NCBI GenBank assembly: GCA_903921725.1
Contig: CAIXRA010000068.1
Coordinates: 1-64,000 of the forward strand
Direction of reading: 5' to 3'
Source of the DNA: an uncultured Lentisphaerota bacterium
GTDB taxonomy: Bacteria; Verrucomicrobiota; Lentisphaeria; Oligosphaerales; CAITYL01
Length of the DNA: 64,000 nt
Shown piece by piece: positions 52,639 through 62,171 of this stretch. The notes under the pieces were generated by a model. The model saw only the letters and a program-made list of their open reading frames with translations. It searched no databases and was not told the DNA's origin. A program made the translations under genes and the position numbers. The stretch's first letter is position 1; the number at the start of each line of letters is the position of its first letter.

Positions 52639-54681
52639 ATGGCCGCACCGTTTGACATACGCACGCTGAACAAGCCGCAGGTCGAGGCGGTACGCCACAA
52701 GGACGGGCCGCTGCTAATCCTGGCCGGCGCGGGCACCGGCAAGACCCGCGTCATCACCTGCCGCATTGCCTGGCTGATCAGCCAGGGAGTGCCGCCGGAA
52801 CAGATACTGGCGGTGACCTTCACAAACAAGGCGTCGAGAGAGATGCGCGAGCGCGTCGGCGGCATGCTCGGGCAGGAGACCGCCTCCCGCGTCACCGTCG
52901 GCACCTTCCACAGCTTTGGCGCGGGGCTGCTGCGCAAGCACATCGCCAAGCTTGGGTACAGCCCGAAGTTCGCCATCGCCTCGCAAAGCTACCAGGTCGG
53001 GTTGGTTAAGGAAATCATGGGCGAAGTCGGCGCCGTCGGCGAGGGGTTCGACTCGGAGAAGTTCCAGAACCGCATCAGTCTGGCGAAGAACGCGCTGCGC
53101 ACGCCGGACGACGAATTTGAGGCGTCCGCGTTCCCCGTGGACCGCAAATGCGCCGAGGTCTACGGCCTCTACCTCCGGCGGATGAAGATGATGGATCTTC
53201 TGGACTTCGACGACCTGCTGGTGCTGGTGCTAGAGTTGTGGAACCGCTTTCCGGAGCTGCTGGAGAAGCATCGCGACCAGTACCGCTATCTGATGGTGGA
53301 CGAGTACCAGGACACGAACCCGGTGCAGTTCCAGCTCGTACGCGCCCTCGCCGGGCCGCGCGCCAATCTCTGCGTGGTCGGCGACGACGACCAGTCCATC
53401 TACGGCTGGCGCGGCGCGACGGTGGACAACATCCTGCGCTTCGCCGAAAACTTCGACGGCGCGGAGGTCCGGGTCATCCGCCTCGAACAGAACTACCGCT
53501 CGACCAACAATATTTTGGCGGCGGCGAACCACGTCATCAAAAACAACCCCCTCCGGCACGGCAAGAAGCTCTGGTCGGGAAAGGAAAAGGGGGACCCCCT
53601 GCTGTGCGTCCGCGTGTCGGACGATGAGGCGGAGGGGAAGCTGGTCGCGGACATCGTGCGGGAACTCCAGCAGACCAAGAAGCACCCCTGCCACGACATG
53701 GCGGTGCTCTACCGTTCCAACCACCAGTCACGCATCTTCGAGCTGGCCCTGCGCCAGGCCAAGATTCCGTACACCATCGTCGGCGGCAAGTCGTTCTACG
53801 AACGCAAGGAGGTGCTGGACGGCATCAGCCTGCTCCAGGCCGCCTGGAACCCGCGCGACGACCTGGCGCTGCTGCGCGTGCTCAACGTCCCGCCGCGCGG
53901 CATTGGCGAGAAGTCCGTCGAGCGCCTCAAGGAACTCCAGCGCCTCTCCACGCTTCCGCTCCAGCAGATCCTGGGCGAGAACGAGTTTCTGCACGACCTC
54001 CCCTCCGCCGCCGCCGTCGCCGCCGTGCGCGACTTCCGCGCCTGCCTGGAAAAGCACCACGCGCTGTTCAACGAACCCGGCGGCCTCGCGGGCAAGGTCG
54101 AATCGCTCTTCAGGGAAAGCGGCTACCTCGACGGCCTGCTGAAGCTGTACAAGCAGCGCGACGAGGCCATGAGCCGGCGCGAAAACCTCCTGGAATTCAT
54201 CAATGCCGCCGCCGAATTCGAGGCGCGCGAGGGTGCCGGCGAGGGACTCGGCGGCTTCCTTCAACGTTTTACGCTCATGGACATGAACGACAAAAGCGAG
54301 GCGGTCAGCAAGGAGGACCGCGGGGTCACCCTCATGACCGTGCATGCGGCCAAAGGACTCGAATTCCCCGCCGTCATCATCGTCGGTCTCGAGCACGGCC
54401 TGTTCCCGCACGAAATGGCGGTGGACGAGGGGCACACCGACGAGGAACGCCGTCTCTTCTACGTCGCCATCACCCGCGCCCAGAAGACGCTGTACCTGTC
54501 GCATTGCGAGCGCCGCAAGGTCCGCGGCACGCCCCAACGCCGACGCCCCTCGGAATTCTTGGACGAACTGCCCGCCGAACTGCTCGATCACCACACGCCC
54601 GACAGCGTGTTCAAGCCCGCCTCCCATGAAGAGGCCGCCGACGCCATCGCCCGGATGAAGGCCATGTTGGCGAAAAAATAG
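52639..54681 (+). CDS. UvrD/Rep-family DNA helicase
   Basis: This SF1A 3'-5' helicase acts in repair or replication restart. ATG 52639 gives a 680-residue protein. The motifs are the Q-motif LNKPQVEAV, Walker A GAGTGKTR, Walker B VDEYQDTN, motif III GDDDQSIYGWRGA, motif IV RLEQNYRST, motif V VTLMTVHAAKGLEFP and motif VI RRLFYVAITRAQ. The length and the absence of a nuclease domain favour Rep/PcrA/UvrD over AddA or RecB. The precise member cannot be chosen by eye. Confidence 0.93.
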   Translation: MAAPFDIRTLNKPQVEAVRHKDGPLLILAGAGTGKTRVITCRIAWLISQGVPPEQILAVTFTNKASREMRERVGGMLGQETASRVTVGTFHSFGAGLLRKHIAKLGYSPKFAIASQSYQVGLVKEIMGEVGAVGEGFDSEKFQNRISLAKNALRTPDDEFEASAFPVDRKCAEVYGLYLRRMKMMDLLDFDDLLVLVLELWNRFPELLEKHRDQYRYLMVDEYQDTNPVQFQLVRALAGPRANLCVVGDDDQSIYGWRGATVDNILRFAENFDGAEVRVIRLEQNYRSTNNILAAANHVIKNNPLRHGKKLWSGKEKGDPLLCVRVSDDEAEGKLVADIVRELQQTKKHPCHDMAVLYRSNHQSRIFELALRQAKIPYTIVGGKSFYERKEVLDGISLLQAAWNPRDDLALLRVLNVPPRGIGEKSVERLKELQRLSTLPLQQILGENEFLHDLPSAAAVAAVRDFRACLEKHHALFNEPGGLAGKVESLFRESGYLDGLLKLYKQRDEAMSRRENLLEFINAAAEFEAREGAGEGLGGFLQRFTLMDMNDKSEAVSKEDRGVTLMTVHAAKGLEFPAVIIVGLEHGLFPHEMAVDEGHTDEERRLFYVAITRAQKTLYLSHCERRKVRGTPQRRRPSEFLDELPAELLDHHTPDSVFKPASHEEAADAIARMKAMLAKK

Positions 54682-54730
54682 GGGCCCCCGTCAGCGGCGA
54701 CCTTTCCACCGCCTCCATGATCTATGCATA

Positions 54731-54764
54731 AAAAAGCCGGACCCGACGCGCGGGTTCCGGCTTT
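54731..54764. terminator. Bidirectional terminator between helicase and EF-hand genes
   Basis: AAAAAGCCGGACCCG and CGGGTTCCGGCTTTT pair around a short loop (one mismatch). The run TTTT on one strand and TTTTTT on the other allow termination of both convergent genes. Confidence 0.85.
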
Positions 54765-54786
54765 TGCTGTCAGGACTGACTGGCCA

Positions 54787-55179
54787 TCAGGTGGCGGGGG
54801 TGACCGGGGCATCCGGAGCGGCCGGCACGACCGGGATAACCGGAGCGGCCGGTTTCTCTTCGCCCTTCTTGCCCTTGGTCTTGTGGTTTTTCTTGATGTC
54901 CGCCTTCATGGCCGCCTTCTCGGTCTCGTCGAGCATGCCGTCCTTGTTGGCGTCGTACTTGCCCATGATCTCGGCGTACTTGGTCTTGGCCTTGTCGTTC
55001 ATCGCGGCCTTTTCGGCGTCGTCAAGCTTGCCATCCTTGCTGGCGTCGTACTTGGCCATGATCTCGGCGTACGGTCCGCCGGCTTTCGCCGACTTGGGGG
55101 CGCTCTTGTCCTTGGCCGCATAGGCACAGATGCTGATTGACGCGAACGCAACGACGCCGGTGAGAATCCACTTGTTCAT
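54787..55179 (-). CDS. Secreted EF-hand calcium-binding protein
   Basis: The 130-residue protein has a signal peptide (about residues 1-21). Two EF-hand loops follow, DASKDGKLDDAE (about residues 45-56) and DANKDGMLDETE (about residues 75-86), each inside the helix-loop-helix framework KYAEIMGKYD. A Lys-rich and then Pro/Val/Ala-rich tail follows. Calcium binding is well supported; the partner is unknown. AGAAGG lies before ATG 55179. Confidence 0.85.
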   Translation of the reverse strand: MNKWILTGVVAFASISICAYAAKDKSAPKSAKAGGPYAEIMAKYDASKDGKLDDAEKAAMNDKAKTKYAEIMGKYDANKDGMLDETEKAAMKADIKKNHKTKGKKGEEKPAAPVIPVVPAAPDAPVTPAT

Positions 55180-55383
55180 GCTGCCTTCTCCATGTTTTCC
55201 GGATGTCCGGATTTTTTCTGGAACATTGCCGCCGGGGCCGTCATCGGCCGCGACCTTTGTTGCTCCATAAACGAGGGGGTTCCCCTGTTTATTGTGCGGC
55301 CCGGAAAAAAGATTATTTGGTTTTTCCGGTTGCGCCCGGAGGAACCCGCGCTAAATTATTCCTCGCTGTTTTTACAGCGCAGT

Positions 55384-55460
55384 GGGGCATTAGCTCAGTT
55401 GGCTAGAGCGTCTGCATGGCATGCAGAAGGTCAAGGGTTCAACTCCCTTATGCTCCACCA
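55384..55460 (+). tRNA. tRNA-Ala (anticodon GGC)
   Basis: The 77-nt sequence has acceptor arm GGGGCAT/ATGCTCC, D arm with AGCTCAGTTGGC, anticodon loop ATGGCAT inside a TCTGC/GCAGA stem, T arm GGGTTCAACTCCC, and a genomically encoded CCA. The acceptor contains the G3-T70 pair that marks alanine tRNAs. Confidence 0.97.
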
Positions 55461-55474
55461 TTTTTTTTCATTCG

Positions 55475-55511
55475 AAACGCCTTTAATCCAAGCGGGTTAA
55501 GGCGTTTTTTT
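55475..55511 (+). terminator. Terminator after tRNA-Ala
   Basis: AACGCCTTTAA and TTAAGGCGTT pair around a TCCAAGCGGG loop, followed by seven T. It lies 15 bp after the tRNA CCA end. Confidence 0.85.
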
Positions 55512-55773
55512 ATTGGCCACACCGCCGACGGGCCTTTCCGCTCCCGCCCGCCACGATGACTCTCCTCCGGACGCCCGCGGCTGCCTGCCGGACCGGGATT
55601 TGTCCGGAATCCCCCGGCACCGCGCCGACGACCATGAAACCAACGCCCCAGAAATGACACTAACCGGCATCCGCATGATTCCGGCGGATGGAATCCGTAA
55701 TCAGGATCCTCCAAAAACCCACAGGCATGGAAGCCGCCACGGCATGAACCGTTATCGAAAGGGTGTTCAACGC

Positions 55774-58011
55774 ATGAAGCGCCTCCTTCTCCTGCCTGCC
55801 ATGCTCGCGCTCTCCGCCTGCACGACCACGCAGCCGGTGTCCATGTCCGACGCCGCGGCTGTGGCGATGTCAGCGCAGGCGGGGCAGCCGGCGTCCGCCG
55901 TCCGCTCCGTCCAAGGAATCAACACCTCCTGGAAATTCATCCGGCAGGACATTCCGGAGGCGAGGGAAGCGGAATTCAAGGATGACGCCTGGGCGCCGGT
56001 GAACCTGCCGCATTCCTTTGAAATGCCCTATTGGCGGACCAATCTCGCCTCCGCTCCGACGGTGGGGTGGTACCGCAGGCATCTTTCCATCGACAAGGAC
56101 TCGCTCGCCGGCGGCCGCCGGGTGTTTATTGAATTTGAGGGTGTCTTCCTGGTCTCCGATCTGTATGTCAACGGCAGGTTGGCCGGGACGCACAAGGGTG
56201 GCTATACCGGCTTCAGTTACGACATCACCGACAGCGTGAAGGAGGGCGACAACACCATTGCCGTCAGGGTGGACGCGACATGGAACCCCAAGATCACGCC
56301 GCGGGCCGGGGAACACATCTTTGCGGGCGGCATCTACCGGGACGCCTACCTCGTATTCACCGACCCCCTGCATGTCGCCTGGTGCGGAACTTTTGTGACG
56401 ACGCCGCAGGCGACCGCCGACTCCGCCACGGTCATGGCGCAGACCGAACTGCGCAACGACGGCCAGGCGGAGAAAATCTGCCAGGTCAGGTCCATCGTCC
56501 TCGACGCCGATGGCAGGGAGGTTGCGGCGGTCGAATCTTCGGCCAACATTCCGGCGGGGTTCACGATAACCATCGAGCAGCTCAGCCCGGCAATCGTCAA
56601 ACCGCATCTGTGGAGTCCCGACACGACCTCGGCGACCCCGCCGCCGAAGGCTCTGGATCTCAGCCTCCGCCCCTATCTGTACACGCTGCGCACCGAGGTG
56701 CGCAGCGGGGGGAAGCTGGCAGACCGGTACGAGACGCCGTTCGGCATCCGCTCGATTGCATGGAACCGGGAGGACGGGTTTGCCCTGAACGGCAAAAAAT
56801 TCTGGATCAAGGGCGCCAACGTCCATCAGGATCATGCCGGCTGGGGCGACGCCATCTGCAACTCGGGTTCCTGGCGCGATGTGAAGATGCTGCGCGACGC
56901 CGGCTTCAACTTCATCCGCGGCTCCCACTATCCGCACGATCCGGCGTTTGCCGACGCCTGCGACCGGCTCGGCATGACCTTCTGGTCCGAGATCCCGTTC
57001 TGGGGCATCGGCGGCTTCACCAAGCAGGAGGACGGCTCCCGATGGAACCCCAGCGCCTATCCCAACAATCCGGAAGACCAGGCGGCGTTTGAAGAGAATG
57101 TCATCCAGCAGCTGCGGGAGATGATTCGGATCAACCGGAACCACCCCAGCATCGTCATCTGGAGCATCGGCAATGAATTCGGCTATTCGACGCCGGAGCT
57201 GATGCCGAAGGTCAAGGCGCTGGTCGGGAAGCTCAAGGCCGTTGTTCACGCCGAGGATCCGACACGTCCCTGCGGGCAGGGGATCGGCTTCGGGAACTGG
57301 CCGCAGTTAAACGATTCGACCGAGGTGATCGGGCTGAACGGCGGCAACAGCGACCGGCGGTTCACGGTCGAGTCACCCGTGGTCAGCCTGCAGAGCGAAT
57401 ACGGCTCGGGCCGCGCCACCCGGGGTACCCCAAGCGATCGCTACGACGGTTGCTTCGACTCGTCCAAGATCAACACCACTCCGCCGCAGCCGCAGATTGT
57501 GGACGGCGCGCCGGTCCAGTTCCCCTGGAAGCCGGGCGTCTCCATCTGGTGCGCGTACGACCACGGCAGCAATTATGGAATGGGCGGCATGGGAATCATC
57601 GACCCCGCCCGCATTCCCAAAAAACGCTATTACTTCTACCGCGAGCTGTACGCCGGCATCCCGCCGCCGGCCTGGCCCGTCGAGGGAACCCCGGCCAAGC
57701 TGAAGCTGACCGCGGATCAGACGGTCATCACAGACGACGGGCGCAACGACACCTGGCTGCTGGTGCAGGTCCAGGACAAGGACGGCCGGTGGCTGAGCAA
57801 CTCGCCCCCCATCACGCTGACCGACAAGTCCGGCCGGGGGCTCTTCCCGACCGGGAACTCTATCACTTTCACCCCGGGCGCGGTCGAGAAGGGCGTGATT
57901 GAAGGACTCGCCGCCATCGAATACCGCTCCTACAAGGCGGGCAAGGCCGTGATTGAAGCCACCTCCCCCGGCCTAGCACCGGCGTCAATAACCATTACGG
58001 TCAAACATTGA
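55774..58011 (+). CDS. Glycoside hydrolase family 2 lipoprotein (beta-galactosidase-like)
   Basis: ATG 55774 gives a 745-residue protein with a lipoprotein signal (lipobox LSAC, residues 14-17); an in-frame ATG lies 30 bp earlier. The N-terminal part is a GH2 sugar-binding domain (VNLPHSFE, then NDTI-like GDNTIAVRV). A jelly-roll-like middle and the TIM barrel follow. The barrel carries the acid/base Glu468 in IWSIGNEFG and the probable nucleophile Glu542 in LQSEYGSG. It probably cleaves beta-galactosides or similar substrates at the outer surface or periplasm. The specific sugar is not predictable. Confidence 0.88.
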   Translation: MKRLLLLPAMLALSACTTTQPVSMSDAAAVAMSAQAGQPASAVRSVQGINTSWKFIRQDIPEAREAEFKDDAWAPVNLPHSFEMPYWRTNLASAPTVGWYRRHLSIDKDSLAGGRRVFIEFEGVFLVSDLYVNGRLAGTHKGGYTGFSYDITDSVKEGDNTIAVRVDATWNPKITPRAGEHIFAGGIYRDAYLVFTDPLHVAWCGTFVTTPQATADSATVMAQTELRNDGQAEKICQVRSIVLDADGREVAAVESSANIPAGFTITIEQLSPAIVKPHLWSPDTTSATPPPKALDLSLRPYLYTLRTEVRSGGKLADRYETPFGIRSIAWNREDGFALNGKKFWIKGANVHQDHAGWGDAICNSGSWRDVKMLRDAGFNFIRGSHYPHDPAFADACDRLGMTFWSEIPFWGIGGFTKQEDGSRWNPSAYPNNPEDQAAFEENVIQQLREMIRINRNHPSIVIWSIGNEFGYSTPELMPKVKALVGKLKAVVHAEDPTRPCGQGIGFGNWPQLNDSTEVIGLNGGNSDRRFTVESPVVSLQSEYGSGRATRGTPSDRYDGCFDSSKINTTPPQPQIVDGAPVQFPWKPGVSIWCAYDHGSNYGMGGMGIIDPARIPKKRYYFYRELYAGIPPPAWPVEGTPAKLKLTADQTVITDDGRNDTWLLVQVQDKDGRWLSNSPPITLTDKSGRGLFPTGNSITFTPGAVEKGVIEGLAAIEYRSYKAGKAVIEATSPGLAPASITITVKH

Positions 58012-58080
58012 CATACCATCGGCGCGGGCCGGCTTCGTGCTTGCCGGCACGCAAAGACCGATTGGGTTTTCAATTTGGGG

Positions 58081-58092
58081 ATAAGCGCTTAT
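58081..58092. other. Perfect 12-bp dyad ATAAGCGCTTAT
   Basis: ATAAGCGCTTAT is flanked by GGGG and TTTTTCCCC, extending the symmetry. It lies between the GH2 and yceH genes (240-bp gap). It could be an operator or, with the T run, a weak terminator. Confidence 0.45.
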
Positions 58093-58252
58093 TTTTTCCC
58101 CGCCGACGATCCGCTTTGCTTGATGGTTTCCAAACGGCTCGGATTGAGGGCAAAGAATCAAACACGGGCCCGCAGCCGGCGGGATGCCGCGGCTGAGCCT
58201 GAACAACATGCGCGGTCGGGACAGCCCGGTTGCGAAAAACGAGGCGACGGCC

Positions 58253-58936
58253 ATGACATTGGAACTGAACGCTGTTGAGGCGCGGGTGCTCGGGTGCCTG
58301 ATCGAGAAGCAGATCACGACGCCGGACATCTATCCGCTGACGCTGAACTCGCTGACGCTGGCCTGCAACCAGAAATCGAACCGCGATCCGGAGATGGCGC
58401 TGGACGAGCAGGCGGTGGTGCGCGCGCTGGACGGCCTGCGCGAGAAGAAGCTGGCGATGATGGTCAGCCTGGCCGGCAGCCGCGTGATGAAATACAGCCA
58501 CCAGGCCGACCGCACGCTGCATCTGGAGCAGCCGGCGCTGGCGCTGCTCGGCGAACTGCTCCTGCGCGGGCCGCAGACGGCCGGCGAACTCCGCGGGCAT
58601 GTGGCGCGCATGGAGCCGTTCGAGAGCATCGAGGCGGTGGAGCAGGCGATGGGCGTGCTCAGCGACCGCCAGCCCGACCCGCTGGCCGTGCTGCTGCCGC
58701 GCCTGCCGGGACGCAAGGAGCCGCGCTACGCGCACCTGCTCTGCGGCGAGGTGAAAGTGGACGAACTGGCGGCCGCAGCCATCGCCGCATCGGCGCCAGC
58801 GCCGGAGAAGGCGCGCCTGGTGGTGCAGGCCGAGAACGAGCGCGTGCAGAAGCTGGAGTCCGATGTCGCCGCGCTGCGCCAGGATCTCGCCGCGCTGCAG
58901 ACGCAGCTCGCCGAACTCCGCAAGCTGCTGGAGTGA
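58253..58936 (+). CDS. yceH: YceH (DUF480) family protein
   Basis: ATG 58253 with GAGG upstream gives a 227-residue protein. The sequence follows the YceH pattern: LNAVEARVLGCLIEKQITTPDIYPLTLNSLTLACNQKSNRDP at the N-terminus and a second winged-helix-like domain with PQTAGELRGHVARM. The C-terminus is a coiled coil (about residues 190-227) rich in Leu, Gln and Glu. Structures of the family show two winged-helix domains, suggesting nucleic-acid binding, but the function is undescribed. Confidence 0.92.
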   Translation: MTLELNAVEARVLGCLIEKQITTPDIYPLTLNSLTLACNQKSNRDPEMALDEQAVVRALDGLREKKLAMMVSLAGSRVMKYSHQADRTLHLEQPALALLGELLLRGPQTAGELRGHVARMEPFESIEAVEQAMGVLSDRQPDPLAVLLPRLPGRKEPRYAHLLCGEVKVDELAAAAIAASAPAPEKARLVVQAENERVQKLESDVAALRQDLAALQTQLAELRKLLE

Positions 58937-58980
58937 GGCCCCCGGCTGTTATGGATAGGCTGGTCGTTGGTTTTGCGCTT

Positions 58981-59097
58981 CCACGCCAACGGCGCATGCC
59001 ATCGTAGCCTGGGGTGGCACCCCAAGGGGTGGATGCTTTTCCGTCAACGATGGAGGCGTTGCCCCAGGCTATCATGCGTTGCCCCTTTGGGGCGTGG
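58981..59097. repeat. Imperfect palindromic element between yceH and lysA
   Basis: Nested inverted pairs include CCACGCC/GGCGTGG (58981 and 59091), TAGCCTGGGG/CCCCAGGCTA (59005 and 59062) and CCATCGT/ACGATGG (58999 and 59047). The 384-bp gap 58937-59320 holds this element and the lysA terminator, with no gene I can support. Confidence 0.65.
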
Positions 59098-59263
59098 GGT
59101 GGAATCGGTTTTCCGTTCGCGGATGGGGCGACGACAAAAGGGGCTTCGCCTGTTTCAGCGGGGCGGCCCGATACTGCGGCGCGCGCGCCTCGGTGCCGGG
59201 TCAATCGATCCGGCATGTGGGAATCCCCAAAAAACGACACCCGCTAAAATCAGCGGAGACCCC

Positions 59264-59300
59264 ACAAAAAAGACCCGCACCGATTCCGGCGCGGGCCTTT
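59264..59300 (-). terminator. Terminator of lysA
   Basis: On the minus strand AGGCCCGCGCCG and CGGTGCGGGTCT can pair (wobbles allowed) around GAAT, followed by TTTTTTG. It lies 21 bp past the lysA stop. Confidence 0.8.
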
Positions 59301-59320
59301 CTGCGGAATGTTGGAGTCCG

Positions 59321-60595
59321 TCACACCTTCGGGGCGAGATGGGCCGGGACATGGACGTTGCGGACGAGGTCCTCGAACGTCTCGCGTTCGCGGACGAGGT
59401 AGTGCTTGCCTTCGCTGACGAGCACTTCCGCGGGGCGCAGGCGGCCGTTGTACTGGTAGCTCATGGTGTAGCCGTAGGCGCCGGCGTTCTCGACGACGAC
59501 GAGGTCGCCGACGGCGATCCCCTCGGCCAGCGGGCGGTGTTTCACCCAGAAGTCGGTATTCTCGCAGATCTGGCCGCAGAGCCCGACCGGTTTGCGCGCC
59601 TCGTCCTCGCGCCCGTTGACCAGGATGTGGTGGTAGGAGCCGTACATGGCGGGGCGGGCGAGGGTGTTCATGCCGACATCGGTGCCGACGATGCGCTGGT
59701 AGCTGTCCTTGATGGCGTGGACGCGGCCGACGATGTAGCCGGCGTCGCCGACGAAGTAGCGGGCGGGCTCCATCATCAGGCGTGGCGGCTTGAGGCCGTA
59801 CTCGGCGACCTTGGTGCGGAACGTCTCCGCGATGCGCTGCGCGGTCTTGTCGATGTCGAGCGTCTCGTCGCCCTCCTTGTAGGGGATGCCGAGGCCGCCG
59901 CCGAGGTCCACGAACTCAAACTCGATGCCGAGCTCGCGGCCGGTCTTGCCGATGATGTCCATGAGCATGCCGGTGACGCGGGCGAAATATTCCGGGTCGG
60001 TCATGCAGGAGCCGGGCATCATGTGGGCGCCGAAGCGCTTGATGCCGGCGTCCTTGGCGGCCTTGTAGGCGGCGACGACGTGTTCCGGGTGGATGCCGAA
60101 TTTGGCCTTGGGGCCGGCGTTGGTGACGAACTCGCCGATGCCGCTGTCGCCAAAGCCGGGGTTGATGCGGAAGGAGATCAGTTCCGGTTTGCCGAACTTG
60201 AGCACGCGCGGCAGGAGCGAGGCGTCGTCGAGGTTGAAGATGACGCCGCTTTCGAGCCCCTGGCGGATGTCATCGTCGGAGAGGAAGTTGCCGCTGAACA
60301 TGACGTCCTCGCCGCCGAGGCCGATCGCCTTGGCGAGCAGGATCTCGTTCACGCTGGCCGCGTCGATCCCGGCGCCTTCCTGGCGCAGGATGTTGGCGAC
60401 GGCCAGGTTGTTGCAGCACTTGATGGCGTAGAACATCCGGAAGTTCGGGTAGTGCTTGGTGAACGCGGCGACGGCGCGGCGGAAGTTCTCGCGGATGCGC
60501 TTCTCCTCGTACACATAGGTCGGCGTGCCGTACTTCTCGGCGATGACGGCGGCCGGGACGCCCTCGAACTGGATCTGCTTGTTGACGATCTGCAT
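59321..60595 (-). CDS. lysA: Diaminopimelate decarboxylase
   Basis: This PLP enzyme removes CO2 from meso-diaminopimelate to make L-lysine. The 424-residue protein starts MQIVNKQIQFEGVPAAVIAE at ATG 60595. The PLP-lysine segment is RMFYAIKCCNNLAV, the HMMPGSCM segment and the FVDLGGGLGIPY glycine loop follow, and the C-terminal substrate residues include GQICENTDFW. It completes the pathway begun by DapL elsewhere in the window. Confidence 0.93.
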   Translation of the reverse strand: MQIVNKQIQFEGVPAAVIAEKYGTPTYVYEEKRIRENFRRAVAAFTKHYPNFRMFYAIKCCNNLAVANILRQEGAGIDAASVNEILLAKAIGLGGEDVMFSGNFLSDDDIRQGLESGVIFNLDDASLLPRVLKFGKPELISFRINPGFGDSGIGEFVTNAGPKAKFGIHPEHVVAAYKAAKDAGIKRFGAHMMPGSCMTDPEYFARVTGMLMDIIGKTGRELGIEFEFVDLGGGLGIPYKEGDETLDIDKTAQRIAETFRTKVAEYGLKPPRLMMEPARYFVGDAGYIVGRVHAIKDSYQRIVGTDVGMNTLARPAMYGSYHHILVNGREDEARKPVGLCGQICENTDFWVKHRPLAEGIAVGDLVVVENAGAYGYTMSYQYNGRLRPAEVLVSEGKHYLVRERETFEDLVRNVHVPAHLAPKV

Positions 60596-60797
60596 GGCCG
60601 GTATGATTCCCCTCGGTTTTGATGAAAGGCATAAATTTAATGCCGGAACGCCAAAGGAAAAGCCGGCCCACGCACAGAGGATGGGCATTCCGACCGGCCA
60701 TGTGCGAAATGTATTCCCGCGCGGAAATGCCGGGCTGGCGGCGACGCCAGCCATAAAACCATGCAGACAGAGAGGACTGGAAGGCGGCAGGCGCGCC

Positions 60798-61760
60798 TCA
60801 CGGCTGGCGCATGTGGGCGGCGACGTCGAGAATGATCTCGTCGAGGCTCTTCCGCGGCTCCCAGCCGGTGAAGCGGCGGATCTTGTGGATGTCCGGCACG
60901 CGGCGGAGCATGTCCTCGAAACCCGGGGCGTAGGCCTTGTCGTACGGGATGTGCTCGACGGTGGAGCGGCTGCCGGTGAGCGCGACGACGCGCAGGGCCA
61001 GGTCATTGATCGTGACGGGGTTCGGCGAGCCGATATTGAAGATTTCACCCTCGGTCGCGGGGTCGGCGGCCAGGACGACGAGGGCGCGCACGGTGTCCTG
61101 GACGTGGCAGAAACAGCGGCTCTGCGCGCCGTCGCCGAACACGCGGACCGGCTGGCCGGCGAGCGCCTGCCCGACGAATCGGGGGATGACCATGCCGTAA
61201 TCGCCGAGCTGCCGCGGCCCGACGGTGTTGAAGAAGCGCACAATGGTCGCCTTCAACCCCTTCTCCTTGCGGTAGGCGAAGGCGAGAAACTCGTCCATGG
61301 CCTTGCTGGCCGCATAGGACCAGCGGAAATGCGTGGGGGGGCCGATGACCAGGTCGTCGGTCTCCCGGAACGTCGGGGAGTTCGCCTTGCCGTACACCTC
61401 GCTGGTGGAGGCGGCAATGACACGGGTGCCGGCGGCGGCGGCATTCTTGAAGACCGCCTCGGTCGCGCGCAGGTTGGTTTCGATGGTATGCACGGGCGAC
61501 TGCACAACGAGGTCGACGCCGACGGCGGCGGCAAGGTGGAAGACGAGGTCGGCGCCGGCGACCAAATCGGCCAGCTCCGGCGCCTCCTCGACGCGCCCCT
61601 TCACCAGCCGGAAGCGCGGTTCGCGCAGGATGGCGGCCAGATTCCCCATCCGGCCGGTGGACAAATCGTCGATGGCCGTCACCTCATGCCCCTCGCGGAG
61701 CAGGTGGTCCGCCAGATGGCTGCCGATGAATCCGGCGCCGCCGGTAATGAGAAAACGCAT
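60798..61760 (-). CDS. NAD-dependent sugar-nucleotide epimerase/decarboxylase (SDR)
   Basis: This extended SDR is 320 residues. It has the N-terminal GGAGFIGSHLADHL Rossmann glycine motif and the active-site SYAASKAMDEF Tyr-x-x-x-Lys motif after a Ser/Thr (AASTSEVYG). It resembles UDP-glucuronate decarboxylase or UDP-galactose epimerase, but the substrate cannot be fixed. GAGGGG precedes ATG 61760. With ManC it supports synthesis of surface polysaccharide precursors. lysA lies downstream on the same strand after 202 bp. Confidence 0.88.
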   Translation of the reverse strand: MRFLITGGAGFIGSHLADHLLREGHEVTAIDDLSTGRMGNLAAILREPRFRLVKGRVEEAPELADLVAGADLVFHLAAAVGVDLVVQSPVHTIETNLRATEAVFKNAAAAGTRVIAASTSEVYGKANSPTFRETDDLVIGPPTHFRWSYAASKAMDEFLAFAYRKEKGLKATIVRFFNTVGPRQLGDYGMVIPRFVGQALAGQPVRVFGDGAQSRCFCHVQDTVRALVVLAADPATEGEIFNIGSPNPVTINDLALRVVALTGSRSTVEHIPYDKAYAPGFEDMLRRVPDIHKIRRFTGWEPRKSLDEIILDVAAHMRQP

Positions 61761-61969
61761 GGATGCCCCTCGTTGAATGGCAAATCGCGGAGCAACCGAT
61801 GAAAGGCTGCCGGGACGGGACGCAACGTAAAACCGCAGCGGAACCAACGGGAAACTGTACCACCTTCCGGCCAAATATCCACAGCCGGCGCCGCAAACCC
61901 GGCGGGCGGAGTCGCGCGCATGAAAACGCACACGGGGGAAGGGCTGCGTACGGTTATTGAAATGCATCG

Positions 61970-61997
61970 TTGATTTTGCCTGTTGCCGGTGTAAATT
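61970..61997 (+). promoter_or_regulatory. Promoter for tRNA-Lys
   Basis: TTGATT (61970-61975), a 16-bp spacer and TAAATT (61992-61997) give a sigma-70-like promoter 39 bp before the tRNA 5' end. Confidence 0.55.
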
Positions 61998-62036
61998 ATG
62001 AACTTTGTCACTGCGGCCTGGCGCCGTGGTCGGGAT

Positions 62037-62109
62037 GAGTTGGTAGCTCAGTCGGTAGAGCAACGCCCTTTTAAGGCGTGGGTCCCGGGTTCGAATCCCG
62101 GCCAACTCA
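62037..62109 (+). tRNA. tRNA-Lys (anticodon TTT)
   Basis: The 73-nt sequence has acceptor arm GAGTTGG/CCAACTC, D arm AGCTCAGTCGGTAGAGC, anticodon loop CTTTTAA in an ACGCC/GGCGT stem, and T arm CGGGTTCGAATCCCG. CCA is not encoded, unlike the tRNA-Ala here. It precedes rpmB by 62 bp. Confidence 0.97.
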
Positions 62110-62171
62110 CTTTTTCGCATAGGTGTGCCGTGCGCAAGCGCGGCGGAGTCAAGAGAACCGAGGGTAAAGCC

